NCBI RefSeq assembly: GCF_021738965.1
Contig: NZ_JAKKOQ010000016.1
Span: forward strand, 40,284-104,283
Origin: Gordonia zhenghanii
GTDB taxonomy: Bacteria > Actinomycetota > Actinomycetes > Mycobacteriales > Mycobacteriaceae
Direction of reading: 5' to 3'
Length of the DNA stretch: 64,000 nucleotides
The position numbers were made by a program, and so were the translations under genes. Under the pieces are notes generated by a model. The model was not told the origin of the DNA and made no database searches. It worked only from the letters and a program-made list of their open reading frames with translations. Below, one piece after another: positions 1 to 8,530 of this stretch (within the stretch, counting starts at the first letter, position 1; each line of letters begins with the position of its first letter).

Positions 1-1
1 G

Positions 2-97
2 AACTCGGGCATCGCCTACCCAGACCTCATCGATCGTCTCGTGACGCTGGCTCTCGAAGTCCACCGCCGCCGGAGTTCGTTCTCGACCGAGCACTGA
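2..97 (+). CDS. C-terminal end of an unidentified protein (cut by window edge)
   Basis: An open frame enters from the left edge and ends at TGA 95-97, leaving about 31 residues ending in RRRSSFSTEH. The stretch is predicted helical (DLIDRLVTLALEV). It lies 56 bp upstream of the azoreductase and on the same strand. A small transcriptional regulator would fit this position, but too little remains to assign a family. Confidence 0.4.
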   Translation, partial: NSGIAYPDLIDRLVTLALEVHRRRSSFSTEH

Positions 98-153
98 CGA
101 AGCGTCAGCTTCAAATCTCTGCGCAGGGAATCGAATCCTGCGAGAGTGAAGCG

Positions 154-792
154 GTGACCTATCTCCTCGCTGTCGACTCGTCCATCACCGGCCCGGACTC
201 CGTGTCCCGCCCTCTCGTCGCCGAGTTCGCCGACGCCTGGTGTGCTGCCGGATCCGACCGAAGCGTCCTCTCCCGCGATCTCGCCGCGAATCCCGTCCCA
301 CATCTGACCACGGCCGGGCTGCATTACGCCGAAGCGATGCGCCGACCGCACGAGAGCGTCGATCCAGCCGCAGCAGAACTGCAGCGGCAGTTGATCGACG
401 AGGTCGCAGGCGCAGCGGCCGTCGTCATCGGGGCCCCGATGTACAACTGGTCGATTCCGTCGACCCTCAAGGCGTGGCTCGACCACCTGCACGTGTTGGG
501 CGCGACCACGTCGAGCGACGAAGAGCCCGGGAGTCTGGCTGGCATCCCCGTCATCGTGGTGTCACCTCGCGGCTTGGCGTACGACAACTCCGATCCGGAG
601 CAGGCAGGCGACTACACGGTGCCCGCGATCGAGAAGATCCTCGCCGAATCGATGGGAATGGCCGTGACGAGCGTGGCCGTCGACTTCACCCTCGCCGACC
701 GTCTGCCGCCACTGGCCGAACATTCGGCGACGGCCGCCGCGTCGAAGGCCGAGGCTCTCGAGCGACTGCGCGAGCTTGCCCGGACGCTCTGA
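154..792 (+). CDS. FMN-dependent NAD(P)H azoreductase / quinone reductase
   Basis: The 212-residue protein has the flavodoxin-like fold of the AzoR/NQO family. These enzymes transfer two electrons from NAD(P)H to quinones or azo compounds in the cytoplasm. Family marks are the N-terminal strand with the FMN phosphate loop (AVDSSITGPDSVSRPL), the APMYNWSIPSTLKAWLDH segment at about 92-109 that packs on the flavin, and the SPRG motif near 134-137. The start is GTG at 154. The C-terminus reads through to just before the tRNA terminator. The physiological substrate is unknown. Confidence 0.88.
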   Translation: MTYLLAVDSSITGPDSVSRPLVAEFADAWCAAGSDRSVLSRDLAANPVPHLTTAGLHYAEAMRRPHESVDPAAAELQRQLIDEVAGAAAVVIGAPMYNWSIPSTLKAWLDHLHVLGATTSSDEEPGSLAGIPVIVVSPRGLAYDNSDPEQAGDYTVPAIEKILAESMGMAVTSVAVDFTLADRLPPLAEHSATAAASKAEALERLRELARTL

Positions 793-841
793 CTCCTGGA
801 CTGAAGGCCCACGGCATGGGCTATCTAACCCCGCGGCATGG

Positions 842-878
842 AAAAGGCCCCCGATCTGTAATCAGATCGAGGGCCTTC
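842..878 (-). terminator. Rho-independent terminator of the tRNA-Ser gene
   Basis: The inverted repeat AAGGCCC..GATCTG / CAGATC..GGGCCTT encloses a TAAT loop. On the minus strand it is followed by TTTTCC, so it reads as an intrinsic terminator just 3' of the tRNA. It also separates the tRNA from the convergent azoreductase gene. Confidence 0.8.
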
Positions 879-880
879 GG

Positions 881-968
881 CGGTGGCGGGGGGATTTGAA
901 CCCCCGGTGCAGGGTCACTACACACGACATTTCGAGTGTCGCACCTTCGGCCGCTCGGACACGCCACC
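881..968 (-). tRNA. tRNA-Ser, anticodon CGA
   Basis: The minus strand folds as an 88-nt class II tRNA. The acceptor stem GGTGGCG pairs with CGCCACC, and the discriminator is G. The anticodon loop CTCGAAA carries CGA and reads UCG codons. A long variable arm is present, and the T arm is GGGGGTTCAAATCCCCC. CCA is not encoded. A terminator follows directly. Confidence 0.96.
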
Positions 969-1054
969 GCGAAGAACTATACGGTAGTCGTCAGTGAGTG
1001 TGAAATCAGCTGGTCAGCAGTCGTTTCCGCCGTGTTTCGCTACGTGATGCCCGA

Positions 1055-1342
1055 CTACTTGCTGCCCGACGATCCGTTGCCCGACAACTTGTCGGCGATC
1101 TCGCCGAACTTGACCTTGGCCGTGTTCATCGCACCCTGCACGTTCTCGTTCTTGGAGACCTCGTCGAGCTTCTCGCGGGCCGTCGACACCGCGCCCTGGA
1201 CCTGCTCGCTGTTGGCGACCTCGTCGAACTTCCCCTTCGCGGAGTCGACTGCGCCCTTGACCTGATCGCTCTCCGCGAACTCGTTGACCTTGCCGATCAC
1301 CTGGCCCGCGAGCTTGGTGACTTTGTCCATCGGATCCGACAT
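1055..1342 (-). CDS. Small charged helical repeat protein of unknown function
   Basis: This is a 95-residue hydrophilic protein with no signal peptide or membrane segment. It contains three near-identical 20-residue repeats at about 25-84. Each carries a (D/E)xVxGAxxxAxxKxxE(V/I) pattern, followed by a Ser/Gly-rich tail. The pattern predicts amphipathic helices, as in CsbD- or LEA-like stress proteins, but no family was firmly recognised. The ATG is preceded by GGGGAAG. The gene lies on the same strand as, and downstream of, tadA. Confidence 0.75.
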   Translation of the reverse strand: MSDPMDKVTKLAGQVIGKVNEFAESDQVKGAVDSAKGKFDEVANSEQVQGAVSTAREKLDEVSKNENVQGAMNTAKVKFGEIADKLSGNGSSGSK

Positions 1343-1383
1343 GACTTCCCCTTCGATCGTCGTCCTTCAAGTGTGCCGCAGAT

Positions 1384-1863
1384 TCAGCGGCGGCGGGTGG
1401 CGAAGAAGTCGGTGACCAACTCTGCGCACTCGTCGGCCAAGACTCCACCGAGGACCTCGGGCCGGTGGACCAGCCGCGGGTCGCGCAGCACGTCCCACAA
1501 CGACCCGACGGCACCGGTCTTGGGCTCCCATGCTCCGAACACGACGCGGGAGACGCGCGCGAGCCCGATCGCGCCGGCGCACATCGTGCACGGTTCAACG
1601 GTCACGGCCACCGTGCAGCCTTCCAGCCGCCACCCGTCGCCGTACCGTCTCGTTGCCTCCCGCAGCGCAAGGACTTCGGCGTGCGCCGTCGGGTCTCCGT
1701 CTGCCTCACGACGATTCGCGGCGCGCGCGAGCTCGGAACCGTCGGGTCCGTACACGACGGCTCCGATCGGCACGTCCTGGTCATCGGCCGACCGGGCCGC
1801 GTCGAGGGCGACCCGCATCATCGTCTCGGCGTCGCGGTGCACCGCTCCCCGATCGACGCTCAT
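1384..1863 (-). CDS. tadA: tRNA-specific adenosine deaminase
   Basis: TadA converts adenosine-34 of tRNA-Arg(ACG) to inosine in the cytoplasm. The 159-residue product has the cytidine-deaminase zinc site: HAE at 61-63 (His ligand and catalytic Glu) and PCTMC at 91-95 (two Cys ligands). It ends with the usual basic tail (FFATRRR). It lies 7 bp downstream of the gene for the TadA-associated protein, with which it is almost certainly cotranscribed. Confidence 0.95.
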   Translation of the reverse strand: MSVDRGAVHRDAETMMRVALDAARSADDQDVPIGAVVYGPDGSELARAANRREADGDPTAHAEVLALREATRRYGDGWRLEGCTVAVTVEPCTMCAGAIGLARVSRVVFGAWEPKTGAVGSLWDVLRDPRLVHRPEVLGGVLADECAELVTDFFATRRR

Positions 1864-1870
1864 CGTCGAG

Positions 1871-2392
1871 TCAGTGGCCGATCTTGTCGAGCACGGCGGA
1901 CAGTTCGTCCGCGAACCCGAGCCGCGCCGCGATCATGCCGATCTGCTCGTCGGCGTACAGATCGGTGTCGCCGACGATGATGCTCATCACGGCGTCCGGA
2001 AGTCCGAGGTCGGCGAGGATCGCGAGATCGCCTTCCTCCCACGGGTCGACGTCGTCGATCTCGTCGGGATCCAGATCCGGCACGTCGACGTTCAACGCAT
2101 CGAGCACATCGACGGCGATGTCGTAGTCGATGGCAGCGGTCGCGTCCGAAACCAGCAGTCGCGCGCCAGACGGTGACGGCCGCACGACGACGAAGAACTC
2201 GTCGTCGACGTCGAGCAGCCCGAACATCGCACCGGCGGCACGCAGCTCGCGCAGTTGCAGCTCGGCGTCGTCGAGGCTGTCGAGCGCGGACGGCTTCAGC
2301 GGTGACAGCTGCCAGCCGCCCTCATCACGGACGACGGCCACCGCGAAACCGTCGACATCGGGGTAATCGCTCTGCGCGACAGGCTTCGCCAT
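1871..2392 (-). CDS. tRNA adenosine deaminase-associated protein
   Basis: The 173-residue acidic protein begins MAKPVAQSDYPD. The frame stays open about 290 bp further upstream, but this ATG gives the normal family start. It has the actinobacterial family hallmarks: a DEGGW segment near the N-terminus, a strongly acidic middle (DPDEIDDVDPWEEGD) and a C-terminal helical part. It is conserved next to tadA in actinobacteria, and its biochemical role is not established. It is divergent from tyrA, with about 175 bp between the starts. Confidence 0.85.
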   Translation of the reverse strand: MAKPVAQSDYPDVDGFAVAVVRDEGGWQLSPLKPSALDSLDDAELQLRELRAAGAMFGLLDVDDEFFVVVRPSPSGARLLVSDATAAIDYDIAVDVLDALNVDVPDLDPDEIDDVDPWEEGDLAILADLGLPDAVMSIIVGDTDLYADEQIGMIAARLGFADELSAVLDKIGH

Positions 2393-2567
2393 GTCCGCCA
2401 CGGTAGTCGGTTTTCCGGGCACTCCCAAGTCCGATTCCCTGGCTCGCCAACTCGTTTGCGCCGCCGACGCCCCGATCACAACGGAACCGAACCCGTACGG
2501 CGCAGACGGTGCTGCGTTCGGGTCGGTCGATCTCGCCTCCACCCCGACGGTGTGCCACGGTAGATAC

Positions 2568-3518
2568 ATGCCTGCTGCGTCGTCTCGCCCCGTCTGCGTC
2601 CTCGGTCTCGGCCTCATCGGCGGATCGCTGCTGCGGCGACTCGCGGGGACCCGGACGACATTCGGATACAACAGGTCGGTCGCCACCGTCGAGGCGGCCG
2701 TCGCCGACGGATACGACGCCTCGGGCGACCTGGCTCAGACGCTCGCGCGCGCCGCCGCCGAGGATGCGGTGATCGTGCTCGCGACACCGGCCACGGCACT
2801 CGGGTCGATCATCGACGCCGTCGCCGAGCACGCTCCGACCTGCCTGGTCACCGACGTGGTCAGCGTGAAGGAGGAGGTCGCCCGGATCGTCGCGGACCGT
2901 CACCCGCGGGCCCGCTACGTCGGCGGCCACCCGATGACGGGCACCGTCCACTCCGGCTGGGACGCGACCGACCCCGATCTGTTCACGGACGCGATGTGGA
3001 TGGTCACCACCCACGACGACACCGACGCCGACGACTGGCTGGCCGTCGCCGAGATCGCCCGTGCGGCAGGCTCGTACGTGGTCCCCGCCGCGAACGACGC
3101 ACATGACCGGGCAGCAGCAGCAATCTCCCACAATCCGCATCTGACCGCGGCCGTCACCGCCGCCGTCGGTGCAGGCGAGAGCCGACTGCCGCTGCGTCTG
3201 GCGGCAGGGAGTTTCCGCGACGGAACGCGAGTGGCGGCAACCCCGCCCGAATTGCAGCGCGCCATGCTCGAAGCGAACGCCGTCTCGCTCCTCAACACGC
3301 TCAGTGAGACGATCGACCGGCTCGTCGCCGCACGTGACCGGCTCCGCGACCTCGGGGACGTCGCCGCAGTCGTCGAGGCCGGGCATCGTGCCCGACTGGC
3401 CTACGAAGAGATCGCGTCAGGCGAGGTCGAGCCGATCGTCGGCGTCACCGTCGGCGAGGCGGGGTGGGCGCAGGAATTACGTCGTCAAGCCCACCAGGCG
3501 CGTGTCTGGATCGGCTGA
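2568..3518 (+). CDS. tyrA: Prephenate dehydrogenase
   Basis: TyrA oxidatively decarboxylates prephenate to 4-hydroxyphenylpyruvate in tyrosine synthesis. The 316-residue protein starts with a Rossmann fold (GLGLIGG at 13-19). It contains HPMTG at about 121-125 and the SHNPH catalytic segment at 187-191, which corresponds to SHLPH in other members. Only a dehydrogenase domain is present: there is no chorismate mutase fusion and no obvious ACT domain. The in-frame upstream extension is ignored because it runs into the divergent gene. Confidence 0.93.
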   Translation: MPAASSRPVCVLGLGLIGGSLLRRLAGTRTTFGYNRSVATVEAAVADGYDASGDLAQTLARAAAEDAVIVLATPATALGSIIDAVAEHAPTCLVTDVVSVKEEVARIVADRHPRARYVGGHPMTGTVHSGWDATDPDLFTDAMWMVTTHDDTDADDWLAVAEIARAAGSYVVPAANDAHDRAAAAISHNPHLTAAVTAAVGAGESRLPLRLAAGSFRDGTRVAATPPELQRAMLEANAVSLLNTLSETIDRLVAARDRLRDLGDVAAVVEAGHRARLAYEEIASGEVEPIVGVTVGEAGWAQELRRQAHQARVWIG

Positions 3519-3524
3519 CGCGCG

Positions 3525-4115
3525 TCAGATGCGGGTCGCGACGCCCGGATAGTCCAGGACCAGGCCGCCCTCGTCGAGGACCAGTTCGACGGTCCCCGAC
3601 GCCGTGGTGATCGTGGCCGTCCCGTCGCCGATCGTGTACGACGCGGCGGCGGGCTCCACCTCGAACGTCGGCAACCGCAGACTCACCAGCGGAACATCGG
3701 TCAACGCTCCTCTGCCGAAGAACTTGTGACGGAAGATCGGAAGAGCCGACAGGAACGGCGACATCGCGACGTCCACGCCCTCGGCGCCGTCGAAGTCGCT
3801 CTGCACAGTGCTGTACGGGGTCTGCACCATCCACCGGCCGTCCATGTCACGACTCAGGTCCAGGGGAGCGTCCCCGCCGGCCTTGAGCACGCGGAACGAG
3901 AGCCTGCGGGTGACGCCGATATCGTTCGCGACCAGTTCGTACGACGACGAGTACGCCTCGACTTCGGGCGTCTGCGCCGAGATGATCCGCCCGTAAGCAC
4001 GCAGGCGGCCGCCCACCGTGTTGAGTCGCACCTGCTCGAAGCGTCCACCGTCGACGGATCGCCAGGTGAACATCGTCTTGGCTCCGGTGTCGGCTGCCTC
4101 TTCGGAAGAAGTCAC
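3525..4115 (-). CDS. Putative glycolipid-binding domain protein
   Basis: The 196-residue soluble protein fits the putative glycolipid-binding family (PF06475), a beta-rich cradle fold. Supporting stretches are MFTWRSVDGGRFEQVRL near the N-terminus, YELVANDIGVTRRLSF in the middle, DGRWMV, and a FEVEPAAASYTIGDG segment before the end. No signal peptide is seen. The function is uncharacterised. It converges on tyrA with a 6-bp gap. Confidence 0.75.
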   Translation of the reverse strand: MTSSEEAADTGAKTMFTWRSVDGGRFEQVRLNTVGGRLRAYGRIISAQTPEVEAYSSSYELVANDIGVTRRLSFRVLKAGGDAPLDLSRDMDGRWMVQTPYSTVQSDFDGAEGVDVAMSPFLSALPIFRHKFFGRGALTDVPLVSLRLPTFEVEPAAASYTIGDGTATITTASGTVELVLDEGGLVLDYPGVATRI

Positions 4116-4167
4116 ACGTCTACGTTAGGGCATCGGACGCGACACCACCGGCGCGCACACCTGAAGT

Positions 4168-4857
4168 TCAGCCGACCGCGCGGCAGGCGAGGACTCCCGA
4201 CGTGCCCTCAGCGGTCTCCTCGTGCGCGACGACCTGACCGTCGACGGTGATCGTGCACGACGCCGGAGCCCCCGGCGCGACGACCACGCGGATCTGAAGG
4301 AGACCGGTCGACGCACGTATCGTCTGACGCCATTGCGGGCCTTGCATGTGGACGAGTTGGACTCCGCTGCTGTCGATGTACAGCACGGCGGAGCCCGGAG
4401 CCGCGTCGACCGCGAGATCCGCTTCGAGTCCGGCGGGCGCGGGCTGCTTGGTCTCGCCAGGCACCTCGTCGGTCGGCTCGATCGACTTGGGCAGATACGG
4501 GTCGGTGGTGTTCTGCGAGACCGGCGTGTCGTCGCGGACGGTCGCGGTGTCGGTGCCGTCGCCGCCGGACATCAGTTTCAGCCCGCCTGCGACCACCAGA
4601 ACCAGGAGGACGACCATGGCCACACCGAGCGCCGTGCGCTTACGCGAGTCGCCGGGTCCGGGGGGAGGCGTCGGCGCCGCGTACTGAAGCTGCTCGGGCT
4701 GGACCGACTGAGGCTGCGCGTCGGGGTCTGGGTCCGGTCGATACGTGTAGCGCGGCGCGCCGTCCGGCCCGTAGCCCAACGCCGGGTACTGCTGACCGAC
4801 AGCCAGCGGCGGCCGGTAGCCCGGCTGCTGCGCGTGTTCTGACCGTCCCGAATCCAT
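4168..4857 (-). CDS. Proline-rich single-pass membrane protein with MmpS-like C-terminal domain
   Basis: The 229-residue protein has a cytoplasmic Pro/Gln/Tyr-rich N-terminus (1-72), one transmembrane helix at about 76-96 and an extracytoplasmic C-terminus. The last 80 residues (SAVLYIDSSGV..WRQTI..SCTITVDGQVV..GVLACRA) follow the beta-sandwich pattern of MmpS proteins, including the paired cysteines. No MmpL partner is adjacent, so a role in lipid or siderophore export is only a possibility. The ATG at 4857 was chosen over an in-frame upstream start that overlaps the terminator hairpin. Confidence 0.72.
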   Translation of the reverse strand: MDSGRSEHAQQPGYRPPLAVGQQYPALGYGPDGAPRYTYRPDPDPDAQPQSVQPEQLQYAAPTPPPGPGDSRKRTALGVAMVVLLVLVVAGGLKLMSGGDGTDTATVRDDTPVSQNTTDPYLPKSIEPTDEVPGETKQPAPAGLEADLAVDAAPGSAVLYIDSSGVQLVHMQGPQWRQTIRASTGLLQIRVVVAPGAPASCTITVDGQVVAHEETAEGTSGVLACRAVG

Positions 4858-4888
4858 CTCTGTCAGAGTACGCGGAGCCCGGACACGC

Positions 4889-4925
4889 GAACGCCCCCGG
4901 TGAGATGAACTCACCGGGGGCGTTC
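4889..4925 (-). terminator. Terminator of the fadA-fadB operon
   Basis: A perfect 16-bp inverted repeat (GAACGCCCCCGGTGAG / CTCACCGGGGGCGTTC) encloses a 5-nt loop. It lies 38 bp beyond the fadB stop codon on the minus strand. There is no long T-run, which is common for actinobacterial hairpin terminators. Confidence 0.8.
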
Positions 4926-4962
4926 GAGGTCTCGTCTCTGCTCTCGCGAGCAAAAGATCCGA

Positions 4963-7161
4963 CTACTTGACGAGGTTCTCGTTCGTCAGCTTGGTCACGC
5001 CGGCTTCAGCCTTCTCGACGAGCGAGGCGGGCGGAGTGAAGTTGTCGCCGTACTTGGCTGCGAGGTCCTTGGCGCGGGCCACGAAGCCTGCGACACCCCC
5101 CTCGTAACCGTTGATGTACTGGACGACGCCACCGGTCCAGGCCGGGAAGCCGATGCCGAAGATCGAACCGATGTTCGCGTCCTCGACGGAGGTCAGAACA
5201 CCTTCGTCGAAGCACTTCACGGTCTCAAGGGCCTCGGCGAAGAGCATGCGCTCCTTCATGTCCTCGAGCGGGATCTCGACCGAACCCGACTTGAAGTTCT
5301 CGCGGACACCCGGCCAGATGAGGCCGCGCTTGCCGTCCTCGTCGTAGTCGTAGAAGCCCTTGCCGTCCTTCTTGGACGTACGGCCCAGCTCGACCATCTT
5401 GTCGACCACGGCGTACGAGCCGTGATCGGGGTAGTCGACGCCCGCGGCCTCGGCAGCGGCCTGGGTCTCCTTGCGGATCTTCTGCATGAGAGTGAGCGTC
5501 AGCTCATCGGACAGCTGCAGCGGCGGAGCCGGGTAGCCGGCCTGGCCGCCTGCCTGCTCGATGAACGCAGGCTCGACGCCTTCACCCACGGCCGCGAGGG
5601 CTTCGTTGATGAACGTTCCGATGACACGGCTGGTGAAGAAGCCGCGGCTGTCGTTGACGACGATCGGCGTCTTGCGGATCTGCAGCGTGTAATCGATGAC
5701 CTTGGCGAGCACCTCGTCCTTGGTCTTCTCGCCGCAGATGATCTCGACCAGCGGCATCTTGTCGACCGGCGAGAAGAAGTGGATTCCGATGAAGTCCTCG
5801 GGACGGTTCACGCCCTCGGCCAGCGTCGTGATCGGCAGGGTCGAGGTGTTCGAGCCGAGGACGGCGTCGGGCTCGACGATGTCCTGGATCTCCTGGAACA
5901 CCTTGTTCTTGACCTCGACGGACTCGAACGCGGCCTCGATCACGAGGTCGACGCCCTTGAAGTCGGCCGCGTCGACGGTCGGGGTGATGCGGGCGAGCAG
6001 GGCGTCGCTCTTCTCCTGCGTGGTCTTGCCGCGCTTGAGTGCCTTCTCCTCGAGCTTCTCCGCGTAGCCCTTGCCTCGCTTGGCGGCGTCGAGGTCGATG
6101 TCCTTGAGGACGACCTCGATGCCTGCTTTCGCCGACACGTAGGCGATCGCAGCGCCCATCATGCCTGCGCCGATGACGCCGACCTTCTTGGCGGTGTACT
6201 TGTCGAAGCCGTCGGGGCGCGAGCCGCCCCCGTTGATGTGCTGCAGGTCGAAGAAGAACGCCTTGATCATGTTCTGTGCGACCTGACCGGTCACCAGCGA
6301 CACGAAGTAGCGGGTCTCGACGACGTCGGCGGTGTCGATGTCGACGTATGCACCCTCGATGGCGGCGGCCATGATGGCGCGCGGCGCCGGCATGTTCGCG
6401 CCCTTGATCTGCTTGCGCAGCAGAGCCGGGAACGCGGGCAGGTTGGCCGCCATCGCCGGGTTGGTCGGTGCGCCGCCCGGGATCTTGTATCCCTTGACGT
6501 CGAACGGCTGCTGAGCCTCGGGGTTCGCCTTGATCCACGCTTTGGCGGCGGGGACGAGCTCGTCGATCGATCCGACGACCGCGTCGACCAGGCCGATCTC
6601 CTTGGCCTTGGTCGGGTTCATGCGCGGGCCCTGAAGCAGCACGCCCATGAGTGCCTGCTGGATGCCCAGGAGTCGGACGGTGCGGACCACGCCGCCGCCG
6701 CCCGGGAGCAGACCGAGGGTCACCTCGGGCAGACCGAGTACAGCGCCCTTGACGTCGGCGACCACGCGGTAGTGGCAGTGCAGAGCGATCTCCAGGCCGC
6801 CGCCGAGTGCTGCGCCATTGACGGCTGCGACGACCGGCTTGCCGAGAGTCTCGAGGCGGCGCAGGACCGCCTTCATCTCATTCGTGCTCGCGTTGATCGA
6901 GGTCGCCAGCTCTTCTTTGGTCTGGTCGGCCGGCGGGTTCGTCATGTCCTTGAGGTCGCCGCCTGCGAAGAAGGTCTTCTTCGCAGAGGTCAGCACGACA
7001 CCGGTGATGTCGTCCTTCTCGGCCTCGAGGCGATCGACGGTCGCGGCCATCGACTCCCGGTAGAGGTTGTTCATGGTGTTGGCGCCCTGGTTGGGGTCGT
7101 CCATGGTGAGGGTGACGACGCCGTCGGCGTCCTTCTCCCACGAGATCATGTTGTCAGTCAT
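4963..7161 (-). CDS. fadB: Fatty-acid beta-oxidation multienzyme: enoyl-CoA hydratase / 3-hydroxyacyl-CoA dehydrogenase
   Basis: FadB hydrates trans-2-enoyl-CoA and oxidises the resulting 3-hydroxyacyl-CoA with NAD+. Residues 1-190 are a crotonase domain, with the oxyanion segments FFAGGDL (64-70) and ALGGGLE (118-124) and acids Glu124 and Glu146. A Rossmann domain starts at the GAGMMG loop (331-336). The catalytic His lies in IHFFSP near 460, and two C-terminal 3HCDH domains follow. The length of 732 residues matches actinobacterial FadB. It sits 33 bp downstream of fadA, forming the trifunctional complex operon. Confidence 0.95.
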   Translation of the reverse strand: MTDNMISWEKDADGVVTLTMDDPNQGANTMNNLYRESMAATVDRLEAEKDDITGVVLTSAKKTFFAGGDLKDMTNPPADQTKEELATSINASTNEMKAVLRRLETLGKPVVAAVNGAALGGGLEIALHCHYRVVADVKGAVLGLPEVTLGLLPGGGGVVRTVRLLGIQQALMGVLLQGPRMNPTKAKEIGLVDAVVGSIDELVPAAKAWIKANPEAQQPFDVKGYKIPGGAPTNPAMAANLPAFPALLRKQIKGANMPAPRAIMAAAIEGAYVDIDTADVVETRYFVSLVTGQVAQNMIKAFFFDLQHINGGGSRPDGFDKYTAKKVGVIGAGMMGAAIAYVSAKAGIEVVLKDIDLDAAKRGKGYAEKLEEKALKRGKTTQEKSDALLARITPTVDAADFKGVDLVIEAAFESVEVKNKVFQEIQDIVEPDAVLGSNTSTLPITTLAEGVNRPEDFIGIHFFSPVDKMPLVEIICGEKTKDEVLAKVIDYTLQIRKTPIVVNDSRGFFTSRVIGTFINEALAAVGEGVEPAFIEQAGGQAGYPAPPLQLSDELTLTLMQKIRKETQAAAEAAGVDYPDHGSYAVVDKMVELGRTSKKDGKGFYDYDEDGKRGLIWPGVRENFKSGSVEIPLEDMKERMLFAEALETVKCFDEGVLTSVEDANIGSIFGIGFPAWTGGVVQYINGYEGGVAGFVARAKDLAAKYGDNFTPPASLVEKAEAGVTKLTNENLVK

Positions 7162-7194
7162 GGTGAAGTGTTTTTCCTTCTCGTTCCGGGGCGA

Positions 7195-8403
7195 TCAGAG
7201 ACGCTCGATGATGGTCGCGACGCCCATGCCGCCGCCGATGCACAGGGTGACCAGGCCGTAACGGCCGCCGACGCGCTCGAGTTCGTCGAGGGTGCTGCCC
7301 AGGATCATCGCGCCGGTGGCGCCGAGGGGGTGACCCAGTGCGATCGCGCCACCGTTGATGTTGACCTTCTCGTGGGGGACCTTGAGGTCCTTCATCCACT
7401 TCATGACGACCGACGCGAACGCCTCGTTGAGCTCGAAGACGTCGATGTCGTCGACCGTCAGACCCGCACGCTTGAGTGCGAGCTCGGTGGCCGGGGTCGG
7501 GCCGGTCAGCATGATCGACGGCTCCGAGCCGACCTCGCCGTAGGAGACGACGCGGGCGCGCGGGGTCAGACCGTTGCGCTTGCCTGCCTCTTCGCTGCCG
7601 ACCAGGACCAGGCCCGAGCCGTCGACGATGCCGGAGCTGTTGCCGCCGGTGTGGACGTGGTTGACCTTCTCCACGCTCGGATACTTCTGGCGGATGACGT
7701 CGTCGAAGCCCGCCATGTCGGCCAAGCCCTGGAATGCAGGCTTGAGCTTGCCGAGGCTCTCCGCGGTGGTGCCGGGACGACGGTGCTCATCGTTGTCGAG
7801 CAGGACGACGCCGTTGATGTCCTTGACGGGGATGATCGACTTGGCGAACCGACCCTCGTCCCACGCCTGCGCGGCGCGACGCTGAGACTCGGCGGCGTAG
7901 GCGTCGACGTCGTCACGCGAGAAGCCCTCGATCGTGGCGATCGTGTCGGCGCCGATGCCCTGCGGGTTGATGTAGTGGTCGTACGCGGTGGCCGGGTCGG
8001 TGAACAGCGCACCGCCGTCGCTGCCCATCGGGACGCGCGACATCGATTCGACGCCGCCGGCGAGGACCAGGTCGTCGTACTCGGACTTGACCTTCGCGGC
8101 AGCGAGGTTCACAGCTTCCAGGCCCGACGAGCAGAAGCGGTTGATCTGCGTGCCGGGGACGGTCTCACCGAGACCCGAGGTGATGGCCGCGGTACGTGCG
8201 ATGACCGCACCCTGCTCGCCGACGGGCGACACGACGCCGAGGATGAGGTCGTTGATCTGCTTCGGGTCGAGGTCGCCGTGACGAGCGAGCAGCTCGTCGA
8301 TCAGGCCCGAGACGAGATCGATCGGCTTGACGCTGTGCAGCGAGCCTCCACGCTGCTTGCCACGGGGCGTACGCACAGCCTCGTAGATGAATGCATCGGA
8401 CAC
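7195..8403 (-). CDS. fadA: Acetyl-CoA C-acyltransferase (thiolase)
   Basis: This is the thiolytic step of beta-oxidation and the partner of FadB. The active-site residues are all present: Cys in NRFCSSG (about 91), His in GHPLGATGA near the C-terminus, and the second Cys in CIGGGMG. A GTG start at 8403 (protein [13 protein letters not shown]) is chosen because AAAGGA lies 6 nt upstream. The in-frame ATG five codons earlier would overlap that site. It is transcribed with fadB and divergent from the tandem TetR gene. Confidence 0.95.
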   Translation of the reverse strand: MSDAFIYEAVRTPRGKQRGGSLHSVKPIDLVSGLIDELLARHGDLDPKQINDLILGVVSPVGEQGAVIARTAAITSGLGETVPGTQINRFCSSGLEAVNLAAAKVKSEYDDLVLAGGVESMSRVPMGSDGGALFTDPATAYDHYINPQGIGADTIATIEGFSRDDVDAYAAESQRRAAQAWDEGRFAKSIIPVKDINGVVLLDNDEHRRPGTTAESLGKLKPAFQGLADMAGFDDVIRQKYPSVEKVNHVHTGGNSSGIVDGSGLVLVGSEEAGKRNGLTPRARVVSYGEVGSEPSIMLTGPTPATELALKRAGLTVDDIDVFELNEAFASVVMKWMKDLKVPHEKVNINGGAIALGHPLGATGAMILGSTLDELERVGGRYGLVTLCIGGGMGVATIIERL

Positions 8404-8530
8404 AGGTGTTCCTTTCACACGAACCGATTGTGGTTACGGAACCTAGGCTAACGCTTCATAACTTATTTGGCTATACCGGGTGGTCATCCTGGCTCGACAA
8501 TTCATCACAATGAGCTAAGGTCGGTTCACA

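Noticed and set aside
881..968. tRNA gene as an integration site for a mobile element
   Set aside because: No integrase, no direct repeat of the tRNA 3' end and no change in gene character were seen around it.
5422..8451. Very long open frame (about 1009 codons) on the plus strand
   Set aside because: It is exactly antisense to fadB and fadA, rich in Asp, Arg, Val and Leu, and has no recognisable domain. Its openness follows from the codon bias of the real genes.
8404..8530. Island operator in the fadA/TetR gap
   Set aside because: No site close to TGAACTGANNTCAGTTCA was found there; fadAB therefore appears outside the island regulon.
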